A stretch of DNA of 64,000 bases from Boswellia sacra (taxonomy: Eukaryota > Streptophyta > Magnoliopsida > Sapindales > Burseraceae), in contig SNVD02013305.1 in assembly GCA_013180625.2 (NCBI GenBank), forward strand, positions 558,001 to 622,000, read 5' to 3'. Shown in pieces: positions 12,452 to 24,975 of the stretch. Numbering within the stretch: the first letter of the stretch is position 1; each line of letters begins with the position of its first letter. The notes below the pieces were generated by a model. That model did not search any database and was not told the DNA's origin. It saw nothing but the letters and a program-made list of their open reading frames with translations. The translations under genes were made by a program, and so were the position numbers.

Positions 12452-14700
12452 TTTTGGAGGAATTTTCAAGAGTTTCCTTTGTATTAAAATGTAACAGGGA
12501 GTAGAAGAGCAAACTTTGAATATTTCACTCTCTTGATATGTCTACAGAACCTCAAATCCTGCAACGTTCAAAATACATATAAATTATGACTGCATAAAAA
12601 GTTAGATGATAGGCAAGCCCAGATAACAAAAAGGACATGCATGATCGACTTGAGCTTTGAAGTAAATTCAAGAATCACTTAGGCGTAAGAAAGCAAAAAA
12701 TTTGCTTGTCCCCACAGATTAATCTGCTTGAAAACAAAGGATGTGTATGTGACCAGTATCACAATATGCAGTTGTCCATAAAAAGAAAAAGTTTATAGAT
12801 TATTGCAATGAAGTCTAATGCTCGCTAAAAGTTACATGGACTAAACATATGATCAATTTCAATCAGACTATTGGAGGTGCAGCAGCTAAATTCACTGTCT
12901 ATCGTGGATCCACTCAGATGGCAATTGTTGCAAGCTACTCGCTTAATTAAATACAGTATACATCAACTTGGTTTACATTTTACACTACTTACTAGCAATG
13001 TCAGCAATCTGTAACAGTATTATTGCATAGAATTTGATCATCAAGTGGTGTATAATCACCCATCTCAATGTATACCAATACAACTTGAGCAATTAAATGA
13101 AAACCAAAAATTATAGTTAATGTCATCTAATCCAAGCAAATCAAACAGAAAACATGGGAACCCAGATTAAATGGCAATTGGCAAATCTATAGAACTTCGT
13201 GCAAGTTAATTTGCTGTCCATGGTTCATAATGCTAAAATTGCATTACCCATGATAGATATACATACGAGCCAACAGTGTCAATACTAGGTACAACAAGCA
13301 CAATCAAGCGTCAAATGATCAGCCAAGATAATAATTACTCTAAGTCTCTACCAGTGCCTCATTGTTAGTCTCAAGGTACAGCCATCCATAATATTAATGG
13401 CCATGAAAAGATGTGTTAACACCCATAATGAGATGAGCACATGCATTATATACAAGTAATGTGTAAATGAATATGATAGAGTGAAGCAAGTAGTACAAGC
13501 AACATGATAAATAAATATTCCAACAAATAATCAGTTGAATCTGAGCTCAAACAAAACAAGGGATTTCAAACATTGTAGTCATAAAACATATTCCAAGGCA
13601 CACAGCCGCCCACAAGTTGGACTGACATTGAAGATAACTACTGCCAAATATTATCCAAAAAAAAAAAAAGACAAAAACAAAAACAAAAACAAAAAACTAC
13701 TTATTTAATTTTAACAAGGGACTTATTTTGCAGAAACCATGGGTTTCAATCTTGATTCAGCAAAGATGCCAACAAAACAGTTAGGAACCTTCTGTGAAAG
13801 GCATGTTGAAATATCACGAATTTTCTTTGTATTATATTAGCAAGTGTTAATGTAAGTATCATATTTAACATGAAGCAGGATAGAACCTTTACATTTTTAA
13901 AAAGAAGCAGACTTATAGCACGAAAACTTTATTACTGACTCAGGATAGAAGCTTTACATTTTAAAAAAGAAGCAGACTTATAGCACGAAAACTTATAATA
14001 AATCCAAACTAACCACTAATTTACAGATTCAGATTATGAATTTCACCAAAGTGCATACCTTGTCAACTATTTGACCAACCAATAAATTAAATATAGTTTA
14101 TCAATAAAGGCAATTGTGTGAAATTTTGACCAATTGTGTGAAGACTCCCGCTTGATGAATCAGTCGTTGCCTTAACATTATATTTAAACACAGCCACCAC
14201 AGTGACCACACTATAATAATCCTCTGAGCTCACGACTACAATATAAATGTACAAAGCTGAAAAACTAACCAGAAAACATAAACAACAACTAATCAAACCA
14301 TTAATCTTCATATAAAAATTAAAAAATAAAATTTATATTTGAATCAAATCCAAGCCACGCATGCAATGATAAGAGAAAGATCAAATTCATCGAATTCGAA
14401 ACAAGATAATCTAAACCGTACAAAAACCATCCGATTAAAGCGATAAGAGGAATAATAACCTACATTGATCTAAATTTTGAATTTTTTTTTAATGATAATT
14501 ATATCAATAGAGATTCTGAGTAGAATATTTTGGAAATTTCTACGAAATAAAACGGAGTGAAGGAAAGAAAGGAGGAAAGCGCTTACGGTGGAGAGAACGT
14601 GCGACGAGGCGGAGCTACAGAGAGTGGGAGGAATGGAGGGAGGTAGTACGGCGTTGGATCTGCTGAGACAGCGCTGGCGTTGTATTGGTGTCCAAATAGC
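12452..14700 (-). other. SDIR1-like 5' leader with a 2-kb intron
   Basis: Inferred non-coding part of the SDIR1-like transcript. The exon holding the ATG probably extends to 12558, where the minus strand shows a TTGCAG acceptor. A good donor (CACC|GTAAGC) lies at 14587/14586 behind a GC-richer stretch typical of a leader exon (about 14587-14700). The intron would be 12559-14586. Only AT-rich non-coding sequence and a short tandem duplication are seen inside it. Confidence 0.6.
13876..13995. repeat. Tandem duplication of about 54 bp in the leader intron
   Basis: Two near-identical copies (about 13876-13929 and 13941-13994) share AAGAAGCAGACTTATAGCAC, separated by 11 bases. They lie in the proposed 5' leader intron of the SDIR1-like gene. 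Confidence 0.85.
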
Positions 14701-17134
14701 GGGTGTTCGTTAGAGTGATTTTGTGAAGAGAACTCCAGAGGCTGCCACGTCGACTTGACTTGGATGGACGGACTGCCACGAGTTGTTATTGTGAGAGTGG
14801 GAATGACTTAATATCAGCCGTTGGATCTGTTCTGTTTACAGCTAGATCCTTGGACAAACAATCACTGTCACTGCCTACCTATCCTGGATACGTGTCATCA
14901 ATGCGAAAATTTCTTGTACACCCCTGAATTTTATAAAAGTAACGAAGAAGGAATCCTTTTCTCAATTTACATCAGGCTGACCCCCTATTTATTCCAAAAT
15001 TTGTTAAGAGTATTATTAAAAAATAAAATTCCAAGTCAAAATAAGAAAAGAAATCAGGAGTTTCAAGTACTCTTCTCAATTAATATTATTAATTGTAGCA
15101 TCAAGCAAGTGTTACGATTCCACATCTACTAACCAACATGTAGAAAATAGCATTGAATAACTAGACTTTTTTGGTGGATAGTGATAAGAAGATGCCCTTG
15201 TCATATAATTGAATAGAAATATGATGGTTAAGCAACATTACTAGATAAATTGTCTTTTATTAGTGAAATGCAACCTACTATGTCATTCATGACATCAATT
15301 TTTTATTATAAATAAAAAGAAAATACGTATCACACCTCTCAAACATGAAAAATATTTTTGGTTAAATAAAATAAAATAAGAAAGAGCATCCCTTTCATAG
15401 AGGAAAAATGTGAAATCTCTTCCTTTTCTTTTCATTAGAATTGTAAAAGAAAATCTAGTGTGTGCATTGAATAGTGATACAAATTTTAAAATTTATCCCC
15501 AAATCAATTCATTCTAAAAGATATAGCTTGAAATTTTTGAAGTTAACCCATTGCTCATTATGTTATCACATTATCTATTTGGAAAGCATTCATTAAATAC
15601 ACATCATTTTAGTTACAAAATTTGAGATATCTTTTGGAAAGAGCATCGTTATTTATATATATTTGGTGTAGTATTTCATCACAATAACATACTAAATTTA
15701 TAGAATCAATAAATAAGAAATAAATTCTTTAATTTCTCACTCTATTTCAAAATTCAAAAGTAAGATGAGATTAAATGTTTAAATTAATGAGTAAGGGAAC
15801 AATCTATTATAAGCACCATACTAGCATAATATAGTACACAAGATACACAACCTAAACTTAATTTGTTGGATTGTTGATCAAAATTGAATATAGATTTATC
15901 CAACGTCTGAGCGTACATAAAATCTTTGACGACTCTATCAGCTAGATTGACAAGTGTGTATCCGTAAAACAGAGACAAATTCTAAATAACATTTTGCAAG
16001 CTTCATGTAATTGTTGGCAATCCATCAACATTATCCCAAATCCAGATGAGTTTCAAGGTGTTTTCATGTAGTGCATGCATAGTCTGCGAAAGGAGACAAC
16101 TGAGCAATCTGCCTTGTTTGTTTTATTAGTGTAGATCGACAAAAATAGCTGCGTTGCGTGTCTCTACTCTTCGGACTTTCAGTACTGCTAGCTATCGGCT
16201 CAAAAGGCTTCTCTGGAAGCGCTAGCTAGCTTTGAATTCTTCTCAGTCGCCTGCACACACAGGTTAGTGCAAATCTAGCTGGCCCATATTATTAAACTTT
16301 TACCGCCCACCAGCTATGACTTGTGAACTATATATTAATAAATAGCTGTATCTGAGCGAGGTATTGCTGAATATAGCTATGCATATATAGCTCACATTTA
16401 TCAATCTATGACTCCAGCAATTGTTAGATTATACGTCAACTTGATGTGAAGTTTACCTTATCCTGATGACTTATTCGCTATTAGTAGCATTGAATTGATA
16501 TGCAAAAGTTAAGCACCTTCCTAACCCTAAATATTCTAAAGCTAGTAGTGCTTTTGAGCCAATTACAGTGTCGATTCAGTTTCCATAAATATCATTAAAC
16601 AATAATTTGAAGGATGAATTGTAGCACAAATTTTTACAGTACTCCAATAATAATTTTTCAACCACAAGAGGGACAAGAGGGAATTTGAATGGGGCTAATA
16701 TATATATATATATATATAATGTGTACAGTATTAGTTCTTCAGCCGACCTTTATTGAATTTTGAGCCAGCATGAGCAAGAGCATTATGAAGTCGGAAATCA
16801 TGTGCGTGACTGAGAGAAATAGAATTATCAACTGATATGCTAAGAAGTAAGAAGGGAATTCATATTAAATCTTCGACAGATGGGTATCTTGAGAATACAT
16901 CAAAGGAATACATTAAGATATGAAATTTTCTATTAATGCTAACCGTATACATAGAAACTCTATAAAAATCTCTCCTAATTCATTAATCTAATGAATATTA
17001 ATTTAGATTTAATTTATATATGAAGAGACTAACATGAAAAAATTTGAACAAGTTATAACCACTTAATGCTGTATATGTACAGTAAAGAATTAATAAATCT
17101 TATCTTAATTTTCATTCCAGGATTTCATTCCAAA
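14701..17134. other. Intergenic, no gene recognised
   Basis: The right side of the SDIR1-like leader passes into AT-rich DNA. Short open frames at 14821-15132 and 15784-15978 have no recognisable family features. A TA run lies near 16697-16718. The last few hundred bases are probably the 3' UTR of the RDUF-like gene. Confidence 0.5.
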
Positions 17135-18274
17135 TTAAACAAAAGCTCGATCAACAAATTGGGTTTCGAACTCCGAATGTGAACTCAAAGAAGAATGATC
17201 GTGTCCTCTAAACCTCCTGAAAATGGATCCCAAGCCACGGACAACTCTCCTTAGCCCACCACCACCGCTTCTTTCTCTTTCCCAACCCCTACCAAGCCAC
17301 GCAACCCTCCTGGGCGAAACCCTAGTTTCGTCAAACTCACCATCCATGTCAGCAAAAACAATCGATAACCCTCTCTGATCTCCTGATCCTGCAGCTACTG
17401 ATCTCCTCCCATTGTACCGCCCCACTGCAAACCCTCCTCCTGGCAATCTCCATATGGACAACCCCATCATTCTCCCTTCACTGGTACTGCTCTGCTCCGA
17501 CTGGTTCTCGTCTTCTGGGCAGCTGTCTTCTGATGGCAACTCGTGCCTGCAAACCGGGCACGAGTTTCTCATCGCCAGCCATGGGAGAATGCAATCTGCG
17601 TGGTAAATATGCTTGCATGGCATCTCTCTGGCCAAGTCTCCAAGCTCAAACGCTTCTTTGCACACTGCACAGTGACATTCTGAACTCACATGGGTTGACA
17701 GAATTTCAATTGTCGGCATCGACTCGACGGCAGCTTTTGATGCCGGTAAATTCTCCGGCCGAGCTAAGCCGGATAGATCAATCTGAGCTAGCTGTCGAAG
17801 TAGCAAATGAAATCCCGAATTCACTAGAAACTCCAACACGCTCTCCGGGATTGGTCGAAGCCCCGACTCCGATCCGTCGTCGTAGTATAATTCAAAGATA
17901 CTGTTGTTATTGTTGTTGTTGTCGTCGTCTTCTTCATTGGTGTGGCCACGTAGGACGATCACGGGGTTGACGGCAGGATGTTGCCGGTCGTGATGAAAGT
18001 TTCGGCGATGTCTTCGCCGGCCATTAAAGGCTGATCTTTGACTGTTATCAGGAGCATCGTTGCTGCTGTTGTTGGTCGCAAACATGGACGCTGATGAGAA
18101 TTGACGGCTGAGATTATCTTGCAACTCGGCGGTTTCAGTTTCGATTGCTTCTATGAATCCGGTCTCGCAGTGGGGGCATGTGATGTCGGAGTTGTTGTTT
18201 TGGTTTTGAGACAAGGGGCGGATGATCCGTAGGCATCTGTAGCACCAATGCGACGCCGTCGTGGACGATGACAT
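17135..18274 (-). CDS. RDUF2: RDUF-like RING-H2 E3 ubiquitin ligase (DUF1117 type)
   Basis: Single-exon gene for a 379-residue protein; relatives RDUF1/RDUF2 are abscisic-acid and drought-responsive E3 ligases in Arabidopsis. The N-terminus carries a small zinc-ribbon (C11, C14, C33, C36: WCYRC...CPHC). After a low-complexity Asn/Asp stretch (about 116-125) comes a RING-H2 with C202, C205, C220, H222, H225, C228, C239 and C242. The C-terminal part (about 272-327: IWRLPGGGFAVGRY ... RVAWL) matches the DUF1117 region that names the group. The start is the first Met, with an in-frame Cys motif ten residues later. RDUF1 is an equally possible counterpart; I chose RDUF2 because of the neighbouring genes. 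Confidence 0.92.
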   Translation of the reverse strand: MSSSTTASHWCYRCLRIIRPLSQNQNNNSDITCPHCETGFIEAIETETAELQDNLSRQFSSASMFATNNSSNDAPDNSQRSAFNGRRRHRRNFHHDRQHPAVNPVIVLRGHTNEEDDDNNNNNNSIFELYYDDGSESGLRPIPESVLEFLVNSGFHLLLRQLAQIDLSGLARPENLPASKAAVESMPTIEILSTHVSSECHCAVCKEAFELGDLAREMPCKHIYHADCILPWLAMRNSCPVCRHELPSEDSCPEDENQSEQSSTSEGRMMGLSIWRLPGGGFAVGRYNGRRSVAAGSGDQRGLSIVFADMDGEFDETRVSPRRVAWLGRGWERERSGGGGLRRVVRGLGSIFRRFRGHDHSSLSSHSEFETQFVDRAFV

Positions 18275-21200
18275 CTGTTAATTAACGGAAGATTTGTGAA
18301 GACTTTGAAGGCAGGGTCAGCTGAGGGATTTGAAGAAGAAGCAAAGCAAAGCGGAGGCATTTTATACAAGAGGAGAAAGAGAGCGGTGTGAAAGGACAAA
18401 ACAGTCGGTTGATGACGTGGCAGTGTATTATTAGAAAGAAGCGAGAAACTTCAGCAGCGTCGCCACGGAGACTCGTTGACCTGATGAAGGGTAGAACGGT
18501 AAATATGCTGGATTAAGATACCTGGCATTAGCAGGAAGATGCTTAGCGAGGCAAGCTGTCCAGTTGTCGCCGAGCGGTGGGCGCGGATATGGAGGGCCCA
18601 CTTTTTCAACAACAAAACACGGGGAATTTTCTTTCATCAACATCTAGATTTGATTGGCTTAGGTTAATGTGGAATCACTTGAAACATTCAAACCTCTTTG
18701 ATTTTTTCTTACCAAGTTGATCAATTTATTTTGCCACGAGTTAAATGAGTTAGAAGTCTACAAGTCTCTATAAAAAGAGAAAATAATACATAAATATGTA
18801 TATATTACGTCATTTATTATACAGACGTTTTCAAAGTATTAAAGCATGATTTTTTAAGATACAAGACATATTTACACTATTTATAATCTAATTTTTGTAT
18901 CAAATTTTGAAATGAAAATATATAATTTACAGTAGAGATGGAATGTTCTATTTCATGTTTATATCTTGATACAATAAAATTTATTTAATTAATTGACTAT
19001 TTGTATATATATGTTACAGGAAGAGTCAATACAAACACAATGGTGGAGATTTGGATATATTTTGAAAGTTAAGAAATAGAACCTCAAGTAATGCATTTCG
19101 CTCTCCCATGTGTGTATATTTATTCTGAGTATATAAATAGCGATGAGAGACCACATTATGAATAATTATGATATAAAAAAGGCCAAAGAGAGAAAGACAG
19201 AAAAAGCATCTTCTTGCCACCTTTCTGGCCCCCCATCTGGAAGATGCTAATAGGAAAAAAGGATTGCTTCTTGTTGTTTTTGTTTGCTATTACTCAGATG
19301 AGATGAAAAGAGAAAATTTTGGGTGGCCACTCATGATTGTCTCCTGTTGTCTTGTCCTCCCCATATTCTTCATAATGGTGACTGATGAGTCTCTGTTCAG
19401 CTTCACGCGTTAAAAGTAGAATTAATATTTATTCTGCATTATGTAATTAATTTTCTTTGTTTTCCTGCTTCGTTCTGGGAAATCTCTTAGCTTTTTCGTT
19501 GTTGTATTGCATACGTTATAAGTTCATCAACCCTTTTGTTTTGGCTGTTTTGCATCGTAATTGAATATTGAAAGATGATGAATGCACACATGCAGAGACT
19601 TGGATGCCTGCATGCATGCCTGAAATTAGAAATCCCCATGCACCTTATATTTTAAAGAGAAAACTTTGTTTTACATCTATATAATTATGATATATGCTAC
19701 CCCATCGTACCGTGAAGACTCCTAATCTCTTATAAAATCTATTCTATGTAAGTAAGATTTAGTTAATACAAATTAGAGTGCTTTATAAGAAAAAATTTAA
19801 AACGGGAGAAGAGATATTAAATTATATTATATTTAAAAAATTGATGATAAATGGAATCTCAAATTCAATCCTTTAAATTTGTCGATTTTTATCTGTCTTT
19901 GCTTTGTTTATGGCCGCTCCACCTGACTTTTTCTTGCTTTTCGAAATCTTATTATAAATGAATTTACATATTCCACTCTAAATGACCCACCACCATTGGC
20001 ATTAATATTATTACCAAGCAAGAAGTTAAAAAGCATTATTTTTATTTTACTTTTTAAATCGAGTCATAAAAGTGGTCAATTTGTTGTAGATTTCTGTTGA
20101 AGATCACCTTGAAAGATGCAATGCATGTTGTGTTGGGTCATAATTACATTGGCCCAACTACAACCATTATTGGTCTTGGTCTTGGTCTTGGTCTTGGTTT
20201 TGATTTCATTTTCTGGGCCTGACATCATTAAACTGAACATGTAAAGAACTCTTTGTTGAGATTGAGAAGCAACATCAAAAGGGTTATTTGTATTTTATTA
20301 AAGAAAGAAAAAAAAAACCATTTGGATAAATTTTTCAAGATTGAACCAACATCAACTTTGTTTCGACAACATATTTATCGTTTTCCCTTGATTAATTGTT
20401 GAGGGTTTTACGTGTCTGCTGAGCCTCTTTTTGAGCAAATTCTTATGTCAGTTGTCAAATTATTCAATTGACAATAATGAAATTGCGTATTGGGGTTACG
20501 GAGAAAGGGCAAAAAAAAGAAAAATGGAACTCAAAATGATGAGACAATGCAAAAGTTAATTGTCTAGCGATTGAAAATTTTGGCATGGTGCGCCATACAA
20601 AGGTAGTCCATTTCACATTTCACGAGCTGCCTAGCTTTTATTGTTGTGATAAAGATGATGATGACAAACCCTAGTCTCATCATGAAGTGTTGGCCCAACC
20701 TATACAAGTTCATCACAATTGCTCAATGTATCTCTCAAAGGGGTAATTAATTTGATAAAAGATTAATTTCTTTTTCTTTTTGTTCAACAACAAAACCGCA
20801 ATATATTAATATTTATCAAGAATTTCAAGATGTAATTACGGTACATTCGGTGCACCCCGTACTCCTTAAAGAGTTCGAGACTAGAGGATGATGCATCAAA
20901 CTCTTGATGTACTATAAGACTTTATTAAAATTTCACTTACAATGTAAAAACCTAATATATCATTTTTAATATATCAAGTTACAAAGAAGAAACAATAATA
21001 TTATATCTATAACTAAATTCTTTAATTAATCCTTTATAATATGAGTTGGTAAAAATTAACTGATAGACGAAAAAACAAAAATGAATAACTAAAGTTACAA
21101 TTCATGACATGATAATTATATTTACAATGAGATTTTATTAACGCAAGTTGGAGAAAGGATTAGTTGTAAATAGGTTATAAGTGTAGTATCAGAGAAAAAT

Positions 21201-24200
21201 AAAACAAGTATGAGTAGAGAGATTGAAAATATAATGATAACTTTATTAATTGGTGATAGAAGATATCTCTTATGTCATTTCTTTAATCAATATTTTGTGT
21301 TAAAAATCCTTATTTCACTCGAATTAATTAATTTTTACACAAGTTTCTCTCACAACGGGCTATTGAATCAAAGAGATATGTAGAGAATAAGTCCGTCTCA
21401 TCGATGTTGGGCAGATGCATGCTCCATTATCGATATTTTCAATGCCGAAATTATTAAAATTAGGAAGCAATAACTCACTATAATCTATCTCTATCTTAAA
21501 TCTATCTCTATCTTATATGAATTAGTTAAACAGTTACCATCACCAATAGTGACAATACAACAAGTGAAGGTTGCTATCATTGATGTTGACCTCACTTTTA
21601 TTTAATTGTAATATTCAACCTCGCATGTGTATATACGATTACTGTAATTAATGGAATGATATCTATTTCTCATGGATTAATAAGTTAATGTCAAACATAT
21701 AATAGATATGGGTTGTATGCTTTTTTATTTGTTGATTACGTATAATATTTTAAAATTCTAGTTAATTCAGACAAAAGCAATCAAGTCATCAGTTATTTGA
21801 AAAGAAATAAAGTATTTGACAAATTAAGGTCCAAATTTCTGTTTAAACATTAGCTAGCTAACATATAATTAACATCATAGGTAAAATAAATAAGTGACAA
21901 TTCGATATAATTAGGTTTGGGTTTTGTTTACGATATTGTTTGGCAAGGGTTTTGAAATCGAGAATATTTAATTTTGCCATGCAGATTATTGCATTTGTAT
22001 ATGCATGCAAATCGAACTCTGCTAATTAACTAACTTCTGGTTCACATTTTATATGTAAATTGGTGATTAAGGATGGTTTTAATTTGGATTTAGGCAAACT
22101 AAAAGATAGATAAAACGAGCTAAACTCTTCTTCAATTGAACCTTTCTTCATCAATACTTAAAACAAAGCTTCGAACAAATATGTGAGAGGCAGCCCAATA
22201 TGGATTTTATACACCAATATTTGCTGGCACAAAATCCTCCAAATCAGATGGGTTTTTGTTAAATTTCGCTTATAAAATCAACCTAACTGCATGCTTAACA
22301 AATAGTCAGATTTTCTGTTGAAAATTAGCTCAGTTTCCTAATGTAACCTAAATTATGGACGTTGACATGAGTTCATTATGGTGGGGCTTAATTACTAATT
22401 AAATTAGGTTTTGTTAAAACTGTTAATAACCAGATATTTTTTATTTGTCAAAACTTTATTATTTGATTATAGCTTAAAAGTTTCAAACATGCATTTGGCT
22501 TTTCCCTAATCTTGTCATATAATTAGCATTTCGTTTCTTTGATGCTTATTCGATTCTATGCCATACAGCTCTATGACCCATAACTTTGATTAAAAAAGTA
22601 AAAACAGAAAAGAAAAAGAAATGAAGAAGTATTTCACATTTACATTAAAAACCATAACTAACATGAGATGGGCAGCTCTGCTGGTATATTGATAACTTTT
22701 CTTTGATGTTATGATGAATACAAGTTGCTATTAATTAGGTTTATTTTTTGCTTGCCTAGCTCTCTGCAACACCTAACTAATTTGTTAACATTTTAAATGC
22801 AATGAGTACATTGATGGTTATACATTATAAAAATCCCGAAGCAAATTGAAAGTGAGAGTTATGGATATGGAAGAAACCATTTTTCCATTTTGTGAATACA
22901 AAACGGGATTGGATTAATTATTAATTAGGTTGCACCTCTCGCTTGTCAACGCTTTGCTTCTTTTATATATTATCGTTTTAATCATTTTTCTTTAAGAAAT
23001 TGAATAACATTAGAAAAATGTTGTGTTACGATGCTTAATTCATTCTTTTTACATAAATAATTCATATTTATTATTTTCGGAAAGAAAAAAACCTAAAATA
23101 TTTTAACAAAGCTTGAACCGTTTCCAAAAATGTCATTTTGAATAAATATAAAAATAGACCAAAATCATATTACTTATTACATATCAATTCAACGTTAATC
23201 ACATGTCAATTACAAGTCAAACCATAATATTAATTACGATATAAAGTTTAAATAAAAGTTTAGATTCATAGTAACAGCATTATTCGTTTTTTTTTTTCTA
23301 ACTTGATTTTATAGATAACCATTGAAGAGGCACGTAGTTTTCAAAACCTAGCATATATTATATTTAGAGTGGTTTCCTTCAAACCCTAGCTATAATATAC
23401 AAGTATGCAAACGGTTTTCCTCTAATGATTAAAAGCAACGTTACCTATTATTTAACATGCTATCAATTACCAGGCCAAAGATATAAAAGGGCATTTAAAC
23501 AATATATAGTTGGGCAAAATCTTATAATTTATTTTATGTACTAAACATGGGGTGATTTATTTCAATCAACAACTTGTCTTCGGTGTAAGAAGTCATTAAT
23601 TCCTGTTTTTAAGGTAATTGAATTTGCTTATCATTATGGCCATTTTCCTTTTCCAACAGAATCCAGCTGCCCCAGGCGCTAGATAAGGAAATTAAAACTA
23701 AGCAAATCTATTGAAAATTTTCTTCTTCTTTTTTAATTTTTACACAGGCACAGCATGTCACGATCATGACAAGGTTAAAATTCTCAGAAATCTTGAAGGG
23801 ATCCAGCGCCGGCCAATAAGAGAAGTTTGACCACAGTGAAACCCTACCATGCATGTTAATATAGAACAGAAAGGGTAAACCAGCACGGCTACTTTAAGTA
23901 GTAAAAAACGATGATGAATGGGGTTGGTTTTTATAAATTTAAACATTTTAAATCAGACCAAAATGAGTTGTAAACCATGACTCTTTGAGTTTAATTTGAA
24001 AAAAATGGGCATTTATATGAACAAATAAATGTATTATAAGGGTTTTATTTATTGTATTATTAGAAAAAAAATTGGAAGTGAAATTAGAAATAGAAGGGTA
24101 GTTCAGATATTTAAGAAGTACATTTGTCTGTCCGGTGAAGTTTTTACTTAGTTTAAAGTCTTAAAGAAGCGAATCTAAAGAGCTGACGTGTCAGTTGCAG

Positions 24201-24479
24201 ATTCCTCTTTTAGAACACGAGGAAACCAAACCATCATTATCTCTTCAATCTACTCACTCTGCCTAGAAAGCAATTTTATTTTATTTTAAATTTTTATCTA
24301 ACATCGGTCGGTTATCTTTTGGTCAAGTTTCCCTATTTTTCAGGACATTATTTTTTTTAATTGAACTATTAAATGTGTTTTACTTGTTTCTAAAAACAAA
24401 AATTAAAAATTAAAAACAAAAACAAAAAGATTTATATTTATTTTTACTATCACTGTATTTAATCCCCTTCTTCAATTGG
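18275..24479. other. 6.2-kb intergenic region, no gene recognised
   Basis: The longest gene-poor stretch of the window, very AT-rich. It contains the RDUF promoter next to 18275 and the Pumilio promoter before 24480. Noted inside: a GGTCTT repeat (about 20171-20197), a short hairpin (AGCATCTTC ... GAAGATGCT near 19206-19248), an RY-like CATGCATG near 19612 and many poly-A/T tracts. I found no coding pattern, tRNA or bordered transposon. Confidence 0.5.
20171..20197. repeat. GGTCTT hexamer repeat
   Basis: Four consecutive TTGGTC-type hexamers followed by a degenerate fifth. A simple repeat with no evident role. Confidence 0.85.
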
Positions 24480-24975
24480 AACAAAACCCTAAGGGTTCTT
24501 GTAAGAACCAATCGCCGCCGGATTCGTCTCTTTCCTTCGCTGTTCTCTTTCTTCTTAGCTTACCGTTTCAACTGTCTTTGTTTTCAATATTTTTTTGGGT
24601 TTTTGTTTTGTTGCAACACTTCCTCTCTTCTCTCTTATGTTAACATGAAAAGCATGTTGCGCAAATTTGGTTTCTTTAATTTATGAAATCATCTTAGCAT
24701 CATATAATCCATCGTTAAATCGTTATTTGCTGCTTTGATCATCTGGGTTGTTGCAGGTTAAGACTGATATTAAGTTTACTGGGTAAAGTTTTGATTTTTA
24801 CGGGTTTAGAGTTGAGCTTTTTGGGCTGTAAATATGGACTTTAGGTCTTGTCATTTGAAAAAGTTTAGATTTTGAGAATGTTTTAGTGTTTAGAGCTTGG
24901 TTATCTCATCTGGGTAGTGTTTAGTTTCTTGACTTTTTGGTGGGAAGGGTTATGATCAATTAGGGTTTTCAGAGA
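24480..24975 (+). other. Probable 5' leader of the Pumilio gene
   Basis: The stretch changes from AT-rich intergenic DNA to a leader-like sequence near 24480. A pyrimidine-rich TTGTTGCAG acceptor at 24748-24756 suggests a leader intron that ends there, leaving a leader exon 24757-24975. The donor cannot be fixed by eye. Confidence 0.45.

Noticed and set aside
14087..14311. 74-codon frame with signal-like start
   Set aside because: Falls in the proposed leader intron of the SDIR1-like gene and has no family features.
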